A stretch of DNA of 43,253 nt from contig SFEH01000023.1 in assembly GCA_004557315.1 (NCBI GenBank), forward strand, positions 1 to 43,253, written 5' to 3'. Both the position numbers and the translations under genes were made by a program. This document shows positions 6,034 through 14,206 of this stretch, piece after piece. Every line of letters starts with the position of its first letter. Within the stretch, counting starts at the first letter, position 1. Source of the DNA: Bacteroidales bacterium. Its GTDB lineage: Bacteria; Bacteroidota; Bacteroidia; Bacteroidales; UBA3663. The notes beneath the pieces are model-generated. The model worked only from the letters and a program-made list of their open reading frames with translations. It did no database searches and was not told the origin of the DNA.

Positions 6034-8187
6034 ATGAAAAAGAACACAAGCAGAGAGAAACTTTTCGCAAAGATCTTAGAATGGTTTTCTTCTCATCCGA
6101 AAGACTCATATAACTACCTGCAAGTATCACAGGAACTTGGCATCTTCGGCCGTTCCAACCGCTCGAGCGTCTATGACATGCTCACCGAGATGCTTGAGAT
6201 GGGCGTCCTCAAGGAGGTCTCGACAGGACGTTACACCCTCGCTGATGCCGAACGCAAGGCTCAGGTGGAACTGGAAGGTATCTTCGACCGTCGTCACAAT
6301 GGAATGCACCAGGTGAGGGTCGAAGGCTATGAAGATACATTCACCGTATATGATGGTGATGACATGCAGGCACTGACGGGCGACAAGGTGAAAATCAAAA
6401 AGATAGGTGGTCGTCAGGCAAAGAGCAACGGCATGCGTGCGCGTGTTCTTGAGGTCATTGAGCGCGTGGAGCATCGCTATGTGGGCGTGCTGCAGCAGTC
6501 GGGTCGCTACAACTTCGTCATTCCCGACAACCGATCGCTCGACAAGGACATCTACATCCCTGCCGAACGACTCGGCAAGGCAAAGAACGGCGACAAGGTC
6601 TATGTGCTGATCGAACGCTGGCCACAGTTCTCGAAGAACCCTGTCGGCAAGATCATCGACATACTCGGAAAGAATGGTGAGAACAATGCCGAGATGCATG
6701 CCATCCTCGCTGAATACGGCTTGCCATACAAATACCCAGAGCACCTTGTGAAGGCTGCCCAGAAGATCGATGCGGGCATAACAGAAGATGAGATTGCCAA
6801 GCGCGAGGATTACCGCGAGGTGGTGACATTCACCATCGACCCTGCCGATGCCAAGGACTTCGATGATGCGCTCTCGATCAGAAAGCTCGACAACGGGCAC
6901 TGGGAGGCTGGCGTACACATCGCCGATGTCTCGCATTATGTCCAGCCAGGCACTCCGATCGATGCCGAGGCATACAAGCGCGCTACGAGCATCTACCTCG
7001 TGGATCGCACCATCCCTATGCTCCCTGAGAAGCTCTGCAACGACCTTTGCTCATTGCGTCAGGACGAGGACAAGCTTACCTACAGCACCATCTTCGAGAT
7101 GGACGACGATGCCAACGTGCTGAAGAGCCGCATCGTGAAGACTGTGACACGCTCTAACCGCCGATTCACCTACGAGGAGGCGCAGCAGATCATCGAGACC
7201 GGTCAGGGCGAATATGCGCCTGAGATGCTTGCACTCGACCGTCTTGCCAAGCAGCTGCGTGCACGCCGATTTGCAGAAGGTGCCATATCGTTTGAACGCG
7301 CCGAGGTCAAGTTCATTCTCGATGCCAAGGGAAAGCCTGTCGATGTTTTCTTCAAGGTGGCAAAAGACTCGAACAAGCTCGTCGAGGAGTTCATGCTGCT
7401 TGCCAACAGAACAGTGGCAGAGACTATAGGCAAGGCTGTGAACCGCATCAGCAAGAAAGCCAAGACCTTCATCTATCGAGTGCATGACCAACCTGCACAG
7501 GAGAAGATGATGAGCCTTGCAGGCATGGCTTCGCGCTTCGGCCACAAGATACAGGCAGTGGGCAACAACAAGACAGTGGCACAGAGCATCAACAAGCTGA
7601 TGAAGGATATTCACGACCGTCCAGAGGAGAATCTGCTCTCTACTCTTGCTATCCGATCGATGGCAAAGGCGGTCTATACGACCGAGAACATCGGTCACTA
7701 CGGACTTGCCTTCGACTACTACACGCATTTTACCTCGCCTATCCGCCGCTATCCTGATACGATGGTGCACCGTCTGCTCGACCGCTATCTCAACAATGGT
7801 GGCAGAAGTGTGGCAAAGGCTCAATATGAGGAATACTGCCAGCACTGCAGCGACATGGAACAACTGGCTGCACAGGCCGAGCGCTCGTCGATCAAGTACA
7901 AGCAGGCCGAGTATCTCAAGGACCGACTTGGCGAGGTATTCGAAGGTCAGGTGAGCGGAGTGTCGGAATGGGGCTTCTATGTTGAGCTGAAGGACAACAT
8001 GTGCGAAGGTCTGGTGCCTGTACGCGACCTCAGGGATGACCACTACGTATATGACGAGAAGAACATGTGTCTCATAGGCCGACGCACTCACCGACGTTTC
8101 ACCCTTGGCGATAAGGTGAGGGTTCAGGTGGCAGCAGTGAACATGGAGCGCAAGACCATCGACTTCAAGCTGGAAAGCAGGAAATGA
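6034..8187 (+). CDS. rnr: Ribonuclease R
   Basis: With the ATG at 6034 the protein has 717 residues, normal for RNase R. This 3'-5' exoribonuclease degrades structured RNA. The order is an N-terminal winged-helix region (~1-75), OB/cold-shock domains (~80-230), the RNB catalytic domain (~257-600) with the acidic cluster DPADAKDFDDA (269-279) and HFTSPIRRYPD near its end, then an S1 domain to the C-terminus. The start was chosen because the predicted promoter covers the region of the upstream TTG extension. The DUF4332 gene follows 62 bases later. A second ribonuclease gene, rny, lies nearby in convergent orientation. Confidence 0.96.
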   Translation: MKKNTSREKLFAKILEWFSSHPKDSYNYLQVSQELGIFGRSNRSSVYDMLTEMLEMGVLKEVSTGRYTLADAERKAQVELEGIFDRRHNGMHQVRVEGYEDTFTVYDGDDMQALTGDKVKIKKIGGRQAKSNGMRARVLEVIERVEHRYVGVLQQSGRYNFVIPDNRSLDKDIYIPAERLGKAKNGDKVYVLIERWPQFSKNPVGKIIDILGKNGENNAEMHAILAEYGLPYKYPEHLVKAAQKIDAGITEDEIAKREDYREVVTFTIDPADAKDFDDALSIRKLDNGHWEAGVHIADVSHYVQPGTPIDAEAYKRATSIYLVDRTIPMLPEKLCNDLCSLRQDEDKLTYSTIFEMDDDANVLKSRIVKTVTRSNRRFTYEEAQQIIETGQGEYAPEMLALDRLAKQLRARRFAEGAISFERAEVKFILDAKGKPVDVFFKVAKDSNKLVEEFMLLANRTVAETIGKAVNRISKKAKTFIYRVHDQPAQEKMMSLAGMASRFGHKIQAVGNNKTVAQSINKLMKDIHDRPEENLLSTLAIRSMAKAVYTTENIGHYGLAFDYYTHFTSPIRRYPDTMVHRLLDRYLNNGGRSVAKAQYEEYCQHCSDMEQLAAQAERSSIKYKQAEYLKDRLGEVFEGQVSGVSEWGFYVELKDNMCEGLVPVRDLRDDHYVYDEKNMCLIGRRTHRRFTLGDKVRVQVAAVNMERKTIDFKLESRK

Positions 8188-8249
8188 TGACAACGACCAA
8201 TCAGAACATACTCTTTATATTAACACAATAACAAACAACCCAAGTAATC

Positions 8250-8657
8250 ATGGCTTACAAAATTGATCAAGTAGAAGGCATCGGCGCTGTTTATGCTGAA
8301 AAGCTCGCAGCCGTTGGCATCAAGACAACAGAAAACCTGCTGGAGCAGTGCGCTTCGGCTGCTGGTCGCAAGAAAGTTGAGGAAGAGACTGGCATCAGCA
8401 GCAAGCTCATCCTCAAGTGGACCAACCATGCTGACCTCTTCCGCATCAATGGCATTGCCGGACAGTTTGCCGAGCTGCTCGAAGCTGCTGGTGTCGATAC
8501 TGTCAAGGAGTTCCGTCACCGCGTAGCTGCCAACCTCCAGCCAAAGCTCGTTGAGGTGAATGAGCAGAAGAACATCAGCAACCGCGTGCCAAGCGTTGCC
8601 GAACTCGAGAAGATGATAGCACAGGCTAAGGAGCTTGAACCGCTCATTACCTATTGA
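8250..8657 (+). CDS. DUF4332 helix-hairpin-helix protein
   Basis: This 135-residue protein begins with a helix-hairpin-helix motif (VEGIGAVYAEKLAAVGI, residues 8-24) and has a second one near INGIAGQFAELLEAAGV. That is the pattern of DUF4332, a family with putative DNA- or nucleic-acid-binding HhH repeats and no firm function. It has no signal peptide or membrane segment. It lies 62 bases after rnr and is closed by a strong terminator, so it may share the rnr transcript. Confidence 0.85.
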   Translation: MAYKIDQVEGIGAVYAEKLAAVGIKTTENLLEQCASAAGRKKVEEETGISSKLILKWTNHADLFRINGIAGQFAELLEAAGVDTVKEFRHRVAANLQPKLVEVNEQKNISNRVPSVAELEKMIAQAKELEPLITY

Positions 8658-8670
8658 TCGGACAACAAAA

Positions 8671-8700
8671 AAACGGGTCGCATGAAAGCGATCCGTTTTT
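8671..8700 (+). terminator. Rho-independent terminator after the DUF4332 gene
   Basis: AAACGGGTCGC (8671-8681) and GCGATCCGTTT (8688-8698) form an 11-bp stem with one G-U pair and a 6-base loop. It ends in a run of T and separates this unit from the convergent gldH transcript. Confidence 0.9.
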
Positions 8701-8762
8701 CGCACGAACTACCCATTATCTCATTTAGATAATCAACTACACAATTATTATAAAAGCGTCAC

Positions 8763-9242
8763 TCACTTTTCTTTTATCACTAATCCGAACGAGCTGATGC
8801 CTGTCAGCTCCGTATCGGGATAGACCTTGATATGATGAAGGCCAGTATCAGCAAAGGAAATCCTTATGCCATTGATGTCGAACTCATCCTGCATGTGCCA
8901 GCTCCATGTTGCAGGCCGTGTCGGCTTGGGATGGAGCTCATAGCTACCTAATGTGTCGATCCTGATGTGAACTGGCATCGACACGTACTGGTAGTCATCG
9001 GTATAGCGCAAGATGAGCTTCAGTCCATAATGCTTGCCCAGTGCGAGCATGTCGTAATCCCATTTCGCCAAGCTGTCTTTGACACAGAAATCGAACGACA
9101 GAGTGTCGGCAGGATGCCAAACCTCATGGGCGATGTCGTATGACTTATTATAGGCTGGACGATCGCTGCAAGAGGCAAGAAGCATAGCGAGGCATGCAAC
9201 CAATGTCGCCAGACTATTTGGCTTCAGGCGATGGATTGGCAT
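8763..9242 (-). CDS. gldH: Gliding motility lipoprotein GldH
   Basis: With the ATG at 9242 the protein has 159 residues and a clean lipoprotein signal (lipobox LLASC, Cys25). The body is beta-rich with the PADTLSFDF and DEFDINGIRISF patterns of GldH. In gliding Bacteroidota GldH is needed for motility and type IX secretion; non-gliding Bacteroidales keep it without a clear role. The frame remains open further upstream to 9434, but that extension is basic and lacks a signal sequence. The chosen start overlaps the end of the PSP1-domain gene by 29 bases, suggesting translational coupling. Confidence 0.85.
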   Translation of the reverse strand: MPIHRLKPNSLATLVACLAMLLASCSDRPAYNKSYDIAHEVWHPADTLSFDFCVKDSLAKWDYDMLALGKHYGLKLILRYTDDYQYVSMPVHIRIDTLGSYELHPKPTRPATWSWHMQDEFDINGIRISFADTGLHHIKVYPDTELTGISSFGLVIKEK

Positions 9243-10407
9243 TGTTATTCCTTGGGTTCTGGTCATTGCCCTTTCTGCGAGGTTTCTGACCATGGTTACG
9301 GTTGCGGTTCTTGTTGTTCTTCTTGCGACGGTCGAAGCGTGTGAGATCCTCATCGCCCACTCCGTCAGAGAACTCCGGACGATTATTCCTCTCCTCTTCC
9401 TCGCCCTGAAGGAGGCGCTCTGGCTTATGTCCATGCTTGTTCATGCCATAGACCTCGAAAGCACGCGATGCAGGGATGGTGACAAGATTGAACGGTCCGT
9501 CCTTGCTTGTTGAGTAAGTGACCGTCTTGGCAAGAATATCCTGCTTGAAGAAGAAATAGTCGGAATCCTGGGTCTGCAAGACAATGTCCTTGTTTGGAAT
9601 ATCCTTGGCAGATTCCATATAGCAATCGACTTCGTAGTTGAGGCAGCACTTCAGCTTGGCGCACTGGCCAGCAAGTTTCTGCGGATTGAGCGAGAGATCC
9701 TGGAAACGGGCGGCAGCCGTACCAACGCTGTTGAACTTTGTGAGCCACTTGGCACAGCACAGCTCGCGTCCGCAAGGACCGATGCCACCGATGCGGCCTG
9801 CTTCCTGACGCGCACCGATCTGCTTCATCTCGATACGGATGTGGAACGCAGCAGCGAGATCCTTGATGAGCTGACGGAAATCGACGCGACCATCAGCAAT
9901 ATAATAGAATATGGCTTTCTGTCCGTCGCCCTGATACTCCACATCGCCTATCTTCATCTCGAGACTCAGACCTTCTGCTATCTGACGGCTTCGCAGCATC
10001 GTGTCGTGCTCCCTTGCCTTTGCCTCGTAGTACTTCTCCATGTCGGCAGGAGTGACATGACGATAGACCTTCTTGGTCACTTCAGGATCGTCGAAGTGAT
10101 AGTTGGTCTTCTTCATCTGCATGTGTACGAGATAGCCCGTCAGAGTAACCTCTCCGATGTCGTGGCCAGGATTGCCCTCCACAGCCACCATATCGCCCTT
10201 ATGCAGGTCGAGCTTCTGGTCGTTCAGGTAATAGCCCTTTCGGGTGTTCTTGAACTGCACCTCTACATAATCACATTCGCCGACATTCTCTGGCACGTCG
10301 CCCAGCCAGTCATATACCATGAGAGGCTTGTTCTCACGGCAGTTGGAGCAGAGGCTACGGGGATTGTCGCCATCGTGTATGTATGTATTGTTCTGATTAT
10401 CCGACAT
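9214..10407 (-). CDS. PSP1 domain protein (RicT/YaaT-like)
   Basis: This 397-residue cytoplasmic protein has a PSP1 domain with its conserved cysteine cluster (GPCGRELCCAKWL, then AKLKCCLNYEVDCY), plus an extra CSNC near residue 20. In Bacillus the homologue RicT (YaaT) joins an iron-sulfur complex that steers RNase Y cleavage. The last ~60 residues are a low-complexity Lys/Arg/Asn-rich tail, possibly RNA-binding. The gene starts only 7 bases after rny, and gldH overlaps its 3' end. RicA and RicF partners are not visible in the window. Family call is firm; a link to RNase Y is inferred from gene order. Confidence 0.9.
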   Translation of the reverse strand: MSDNQNNTYIHDGDNPRSLCSNCRENKPLMVYDWLGDVPENVGECDYVEVQFKNTRKGYYLNDQKLDLHKGDMVAVEGNPGHDIGEVTLTGYLVHMQMKKTNYHFDDPEVTKKVYRHVTPADMEKYYEAKAREHDTMLRSRQIAEGLSLEMKIGDVEYQGDGQKAIFYYIADGRVDFRQLIKDLAAAFHIRIEMKQIGARQEAGRIGGIGPCGRELCCAKWLTKFNSVGTAAARFQDLSLNPQKLAGQCAKLKCCLNYEVDCYMESAKDIPNKDIVLQTQDSDYFFFKQDILAKTVTYSTSKDGPFNLVTIPASRAFEVYGMNKHGHKPERLLQGEEEERNNRPEFSDGVGDEDLTRFDRRKKNNKNRNRNHGQKPRRKGNDQNPRNNNANPSPEAK

Positions 10408-10414
10408 TGTGGGT

Positions 10415-11950
10415 TTACTTTGCGTAACTTACAGCGCGAGTCTCGCGTATTACTGTAATCTTCACTTGACCAGGATATGTCATCTCGGTCTGGATCTTCT
10501 TGGCAATATCTGCTGAAAGCTGTTCGGTCTGGGCATCGTCGATCTTGTCGGCTCCAACTATGACGCGGAGCTCGCGACCTGCCTGGATGGCATACGACTT
10601 GACCACACCAGGATAAGCCTGTGCGAGGTTCTCAAGATCCTTGAGTCGCTTGATGTAAGCCTCGACGATCTCACGGCGTGCACCTGGGCGTGCTCCGGAG
10701 ATAGCATCGCAAATCTGCACTATTGGGGCGATGAGCGAAGTCATCTCGCACTCCTCGTGGTGAGCGGCAATGGCATTGCAGATGTCAGCCTTCTCCTTGT
10801 ACTCCTCAGCAATCTTTGCACCGAGCAATGCGTGTGGGAGTTCTGGCTCGTCATCTGGCACCTTGCCAATATCGTGAAGGAGACCTGCGCGACGTGCCTT
10901 CTTGACATTGAGACCGAGTTCGGCTGCCATGATGGCACAGAGGTTGGCTGTCTCACGCGCATGCTGGAGGAGGTTCTGTCCGTAAGACGAACGGTACTTC
11001 ATCTTGCCAATCATGCGGATAAGTTCAGGGTGGAGTCCATGCACACCCATGTCGATGGCTGTGCGCTTACCTGTCTCGATAATCTCTTCCTCAAGCTGTT
11101 TGCGCACCTTTGCCACCACCTCTTCGATACGTGCAGGGTGGATGCGTCCGTCGAGTACGAGCTGGTGCAATGCCAGACGTGCAGTCTCGCGACGCACTGG
11201 GTCGAAGCAAGAGAGGACGATGGCTTCAGGAGTATCGTCAACCACGATCTCGACACCTGTTGCAGCCTCGAGCGCACGGATATTACGACCCTCACGGCCG
11301 ATGATGCGACCCTTCACCTCATCGCTGTCGATATGGAACACGGTCACTGCGTTCTCAACCGCAGTCTCGCTTGCTACGCGCTGGATGGTCTTGATGACAA
11401 TCGACTTTGCCTCCTTGTTGGCGGTCATCCTTGCCTCATCCATTATCTCGTTGATATAAGAAGCAGCCTCGCTCTTTGCCTCATCCTTGAGACCCTCAAT
11501 GAGCTTGCTTTTTGCCTCATCGGCCGATAGGCCTGCTATCTGCTCAAGCATCTGGCGGCCCTCCTGCTTCTGCTGTTCCACCTCCTTGCGACGCTGATCC
11601 ACCAGTTCGAGCTGCTTCTGGAGGTTCTGTCGCGTGTTGTCATTGTCACTGATTCTTCGGTCAAGTTCGCTTTGTTTCTGCTGGAGCTGCTGCTGTTGCT
11701 GCTTGATGCGCTGCTCGTTCTGCTGAATCTTCTGATTGCGCTGATTGGCCTGACGGTCGAGATCCGACTGCATACGGCTGATACGCTCCTTTGCCTCGAG
11801 CAGCTTCTGCTCCTTCAGCACGTTGCCAGCTTTGTCAGCCTCGGCGAGAGTTCGCTTGTAGGTCTTGCCAAGGAAGAGATTCCACACAACAAACACCAAT
11901 GCTCCTCCAATGAGGACACCGATGATTGCTCCTATCAAAATATTAGTCAT
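10415..11950 (-). CDS. rny: Ribonuclease Y
   Basis: This 511-residue protein is a membrane-anchored endoribonuclease that starts bulk mRNA decay. It has one N-terminal transmembrane helix (residues ~4-26), a long Gln/Lys/Glu-rich coiled coil (~35-165), a KH RNA-binding domain (GRIIGREGRN, 214-223) and an HD domain with the metal pair H359-D360 (LLHDIGKV). Length and order are typical. It follows zapA with a 93-base gap that holds an ATCAC/GTGAT hairpin (11992-12006) and the palindrome GCACGTGC (12010-12017), but no clear promoter. Confidence 0.96.
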   Translation of the reverse strand: MTNILIGAIIGVLIGGALVFVVWNLFLGKTYKRTLAEADKAGNVLKEQKLLEAKERISRMQSDLDRQANQRNQKIQQNEQRIKQQQQQLQQKQSELDRRISDNDNTRQNLQKQLELVDQRRKEVEQQKQEGRQMLEQIAGLSADEAKSKLIEGLKDEAKSEAASYINEIMDEARMTANKEAKSIVIKTIQRVASETAVENAVTVFHIDSDEVKGRIIGREGRNIRALEAATGVEIVVDDTPEAIVLSCFDPVRRETARLALHQLVLDGRIHPARIEEVVAKVRKQLEEEIIETGKRTAIDMGVHGLHPELIRMIGKMKYRSSYGQNLLQHARETANLCAIMAAELGLNVKKARRAGLLHDIGKVPDDEPELPHALLGAKIAEEYKEKADICNAIAAHHEECEMTSLIAPIVQICDAISGARPGARREIVEAYIKRLKDLENLAQAYPGVVKSYAIQAGRELRVIVGADKIDDAQTEQLSADIAKKIQTEMTYPGQVKITVIRETRAVSYAK

Positions 11951-12043
11951 ATTCGTACTATTAATTAATAATGTATATAGATATAAGTCGTATCACTGTT
12001 TGTGATGCGGCACGTGCGATTGATGACAATAAGATATGGGGAA

Positions 12044-12337
12044 TCAGTTGCTTAAATAATCACGGATCTCTGCAGCGAGAGCCTTGAGGCTTTGCTCGGC
12101 AGATTCAGCATTGCTGTCGCGGTCCTGTTGCACGAAACGTGCAGCAATATCGACTGCGGCAAACGCCATGAGATAATCTTTGGGAAGTCCGGAAGCACGA
12201 TACTTCCTCGTGTATGCCATCAGACGTTCGTTCACCAAACGCGCAGCATCCCTAAAGATCGGCTCTTCGTCGCGACTGACGAAGAGAGGGTGTTTGTTAT
12301 CACCTATCTGTATATTTATTCTAACTTTATCGTCCAT
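12044..12337 (-). CDS. zapA: Cell division protein ZapA
   Basis: This 97-residue protein has the ZapA layout: an N-terminal beta-hairpin domain (KVRINIQIGDNKHPLFVS) followed by a helix with LVNERLMAYTRKY and AAVDIAARFVQQ. ZapA binds FtsZ and bundles its filaments at the division ring. It overlaps the upstream coiled-coil gene by 11 bases and precedes rny, an arrangement consistent with a small division-related operon. Confidence 0.92.
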   Translation of the reverse strand: MDDKVRINIQIGDNKHPLFVSRDEEPIFRDAARLVNERLMAYTRKYRASGLPKDYLMAFAAVDIAARFVQQDRDSNAESAEQSLKALAAEIRDYLSN

Positions 12338-12626
12338 GTTGCATCAGCCCAATGCAATCATCAATCTCGCGTACCAGTGCGAGATATCTGTCTTTTAGTG
12401 CAGAAACGTCTTCAGCCGAACCGCTCATGGTCATTCCTGCCTGCAGACTTTGATACTTCGATGTAATCTCTTCATTTAAGGCTTCGAGTTCAGCAATGCG
12501 GGAGTTAAGCTGAGCAATCTCCTGCTTCTGCTGCTCAATTTTTCTTTCGGCAATAGAGCAACGCTCTTTTATGCAAGCGACCAACATGCGCAAGTCATCA
12601 GTCAGTCCTCTGAAATCAACACTCAT
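12327..12626 (-). CDS. Short coiled-coil protein, ZapB-like
   Basis: With the ATG at 12626 this is a 99-residue protein, almost wholly helical. It has a Glu/Gln/Lys/Leu heptad region (~25-65) and no membrane segment or signal. Its place directly before zapA, with an 11-base overlap, suggests a ZapB-like division partner, but sequence alone cannot show this. The frame extends upstream to 12686. That longer start is unlikely because it lies upstream of the predicted promoter box at 12659-12652. Confidence 0.75.
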   Translation of the reverse strand: MSVDFRGLTDDLRMLVACIKERCSIAERKIEQQKQEIAQLNSRIAELEALNEEITSKYQSLQAGMTMSGSAEDVSALKDRYLALVREIDDCIGLMQHGR

Positions 12627-12651
12627 CGGATAAATTACATCAAATTCCGTA

Positions 12652-12659
12652 CAAAGATA
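12652..12659 (-). promoter_or_regulatory. -7 box for the zapB-like/zapA/rny transcript
   Basis: TATCTTTG on the minus strand, followed by TACGG, matches the consensus and lies 25 bases before the start codon at 12626. No good TTTG box is found at the standard spacing. Confidence 0.6.
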
Positions 12660-12677
12660 ATAATAAAAAATCAAAAA

Positions 12678-12715
12678 GCCCCACAAAAAACATGAAATTC
12701 ACATTTTTGTGGGAC
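12678..12715 (-). terminator. Terminator after the DUF3109 gene
   Basis: On the minus strand, CCCACAAAAATGTG and the near-complementary CATGTTTTTTGTGGGG close around AATTT, and CTTTTTGATTTTTT follows. The stem is about 10-14 bp with a bulge. It sits between the DUF3109 stop and the next promoter on the same strand. Confidence 0.8.
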
Positions 12716-12761
12716 ATTTTTATTAAAAACATTAATAAATTCCTCAAAATTGGTGATTTTT

Positions 12762-13382
12762 TTACAAAAAACCAGCCTTGCGCATCTCCGATTCTGTCAA
12801 TGCAAGCTCATCGTACCATGCCTTGCCGAACCTTCGGATCAGTGCATCCTTCAGACATTGATAGACCTTCATGTCGAGTTTCTTGCCGAGTTTCTTGGCA
12901 CAGCCGCACATCTTGTCCTGACGGTCGTAGTTGACCGCTATGTATTCTCCGACCTGCTTAAGCCTTATCGGATACAGATGGCACGACACTGGTTTCATGA
13001 ACGGCTGCTTGCCATCGCGATACTGTGGCAAGGTGGTGAAGACACCATTGCGGAATGCCTTCTCTATTGCGCAAAGGCACATACCGTCGTTGCCATAGGT
13101 GCAGAACACGCAGTCGCGTCCTTCGACCACCGATGTCACCCAGTCGCCCGATGCATCCTTGAAGTAAGGGCCTTTCTCCTTCAGCACCTCCTGTGCTCGA
13201 GGTGTCAGGTCGTCCCATACTATATCGACCAATGCCTTCATCACTTCGAGTTCGTCTTCGTCGAGCGGTGCTCCGCTTTCCCCTTCCGAATTGCAGCAAT
13301 TTCCCTTGCACACCGAAAGGTCGCAGCAGAAAGCTTCTGCAAGCACGTCTTCACTCACGAGGCAATCACCGATACCTACCAT
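12762..13382 (-). CDS. DUF3109 family cysteine-rich protein
   Basis: This 206-residue protein is rich in cysteines in paired motifs: FCCDLSVCKGNCC near residues 18-30, DCVFCTYGNDGMCLC near 90-104, SCHLYPIR and MCGCAKKLGKKL. The pattern marks DUF3109 (related to YkgJ-type zinc or iron-sulfur proteins). The cysteines suggest a metal cluster; the function is unknown. There is no signal peptide, so it is probably cytoplasmic. It lies 12 bases after the YhhQ-type transporter gene, in one transcript with it. Confidence 0.88.
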   Translation of the reverse strand: MVGIGDCLVSEDVLAEAFCCDLSVCKGNCCNSEGESGAPLDEDELEVMKALVDIVWDDLTPRAQEVLKEKGPYFKDASGDWVTSVVEGRDCVFCTYGNDGMCLCAIEKAFRNGVFTTLPQYRDGKQPFMKPVSCHLYPIRLKQVGEYIAVNYDRQDKMCGCAKKLGKKLDMKVYQCLKDALIRRFGKAWYDELALTESEMRKAGFL

Positions 13383-13394
13383 AGTCTATCTTTT

Positions 13395-14027
13395 TTATTG
13401 ATTTTCGATCTTCTTCACAGCCTTCACAACCTGTATTGTGATTGGCAGGATAATGACTTCATAGAGTGTCTTGAGCACAATCTGGACGAGCATCAAATTG
13501 AGCAGCTCCGAGACAGGCATCGTGCCTCCAAAGGCTATCGGAAAGAAGATGACCGAGTCGGCACCCTCACCTGCCAGAGTCGAAGCGATGGCACGGAATC
13601 CGAACTTTCGTTCACCATGCATGTCGTGCATGCGCTGCATCACCCAGGCATTGATCATCGAACCCACTACAAAAGCTGTGAGCGAAGCACAGGCAATGCG
13701 AGGAGCGAGTCCGAAGACAAAATTGAACGACTCTGCGCCTTCCCAGAAATCAGGAGCAGGAAGGATGGCAGCAATACCGCCAAGGGCTACTACCATAAAA
13801 TTCATCGCGAAACCTGCCCATATCACCCTGCGTGCGGCCGAAAAGCCATACACCTCGGTGGTGACATCTCCAATAATATAGGAAATAGGGAAACAGAGAA
13901 GACCCGCAGTGACACTGATAGGGCCAAGACTGATCAACTTTGCCTCGAAGATGTTTGAGGCAATAAGGCAAGTCACGAACACAATGGCCATCCACATGTA
14001 GGCCACAGACACTTTTTTTGCTTTCAT
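13395..14027 (-). CDS. Queuosine precursor transporter (YhhQ/VUT family)
   Basis: With the ATG at 14027 (MKAKKVSVAYM) the protein has 210 residues and about six transmembrane helices. The sequence SYIIGDVTTEVYGFSAARR and the later GEGADSVIFFPIAF are typical of the VUT/YhhQ family, which imports queuosine precursors (preQ0/preQ1 or queuine) for tRNA modification. A longer start at 14087 adds residues unlike the family. The promoter lies 87 bases upstream, leaving an 80-base 5' UTR in which I could not recognise a preQ1 riboswitch. Confidence 0.9.
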   Translation of the reverse strand: MKAKKVSVAYMWMAIVFVTCLIASNIFEAKLISLGPISVTAGLLCFPISYIIGDVTTEVYGFSAARRVIWAGFAMNFMVVALGGIAAILPAPDFWEGAESFNFVFGLAPRIACASLTAFVVGSMINAWVMQRMHDMHGERKFGFRAIASTLAGEGADSVIFFPIAFGGTMPVSELLNLMLVQIVLKTLYEVIILPITIQVVKAVKKIENQ

Positions 14028-14113
14028 ATTGTTCTTGTTTTTTACGTGGTTAATCCTGGAATACACGAGCAAGCCAGCAGATAGCAATCCCGGTTTGCCA
14101 TTAATTTGGCGGC

Positions 14114-14144
14114 AAAGTTAGCGTTTTTTGAGCAAATGTCAAAA
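14114..14144 (-). promoter_or_regulatory. Promoter of the YhhQ-DUF3109 transcript
   Basis: On the minus strand, TTTG (14144-14141), a 19-base spacer and TAACTTTG (14121-14114) fit the Bacteroidota consensus. It lies back to back with the promoter for the EEP gene. Confidence 0.75.
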
Positions 14145-14157
14145 TTTTCTCCATAAA

Positions 14158-14189
14158 TTTGGCTTTATATTATTTTTGTTGTACCTTCG
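14158..14189 (+). promoter_or_regulatory. Promoter of the EEP-DUF4271 transcript
   Basis: TTTG (14158-14161), a 20-base spacer and TACCTTCG (14182-14189) fit the consensus with one mismatch. An alternative box TATTTTTG lies at 14171-14178. The ATG at 14207 is 17 bases downstream, so an upstream start at 14159 is unlikely. Confidence 0.6.
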
Positions 14190-14206
14190 CACCAATAGTT
14201 TTGACA

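Noticed and set aside
9243..9434. Longer GldH from the upstream ATG
   Set aside because: It would add 64 basic residues before a good lipoprotein signal and overlap the PSP1 gene by 221 bases.
14028..14113. preQ1 riboswitch in the leader of the YhhQ-type transporter gene
   Set aside because: The ~80-base leader lacks a recognisable preQ1-I or preQ1-II core; no covariance model could be run.
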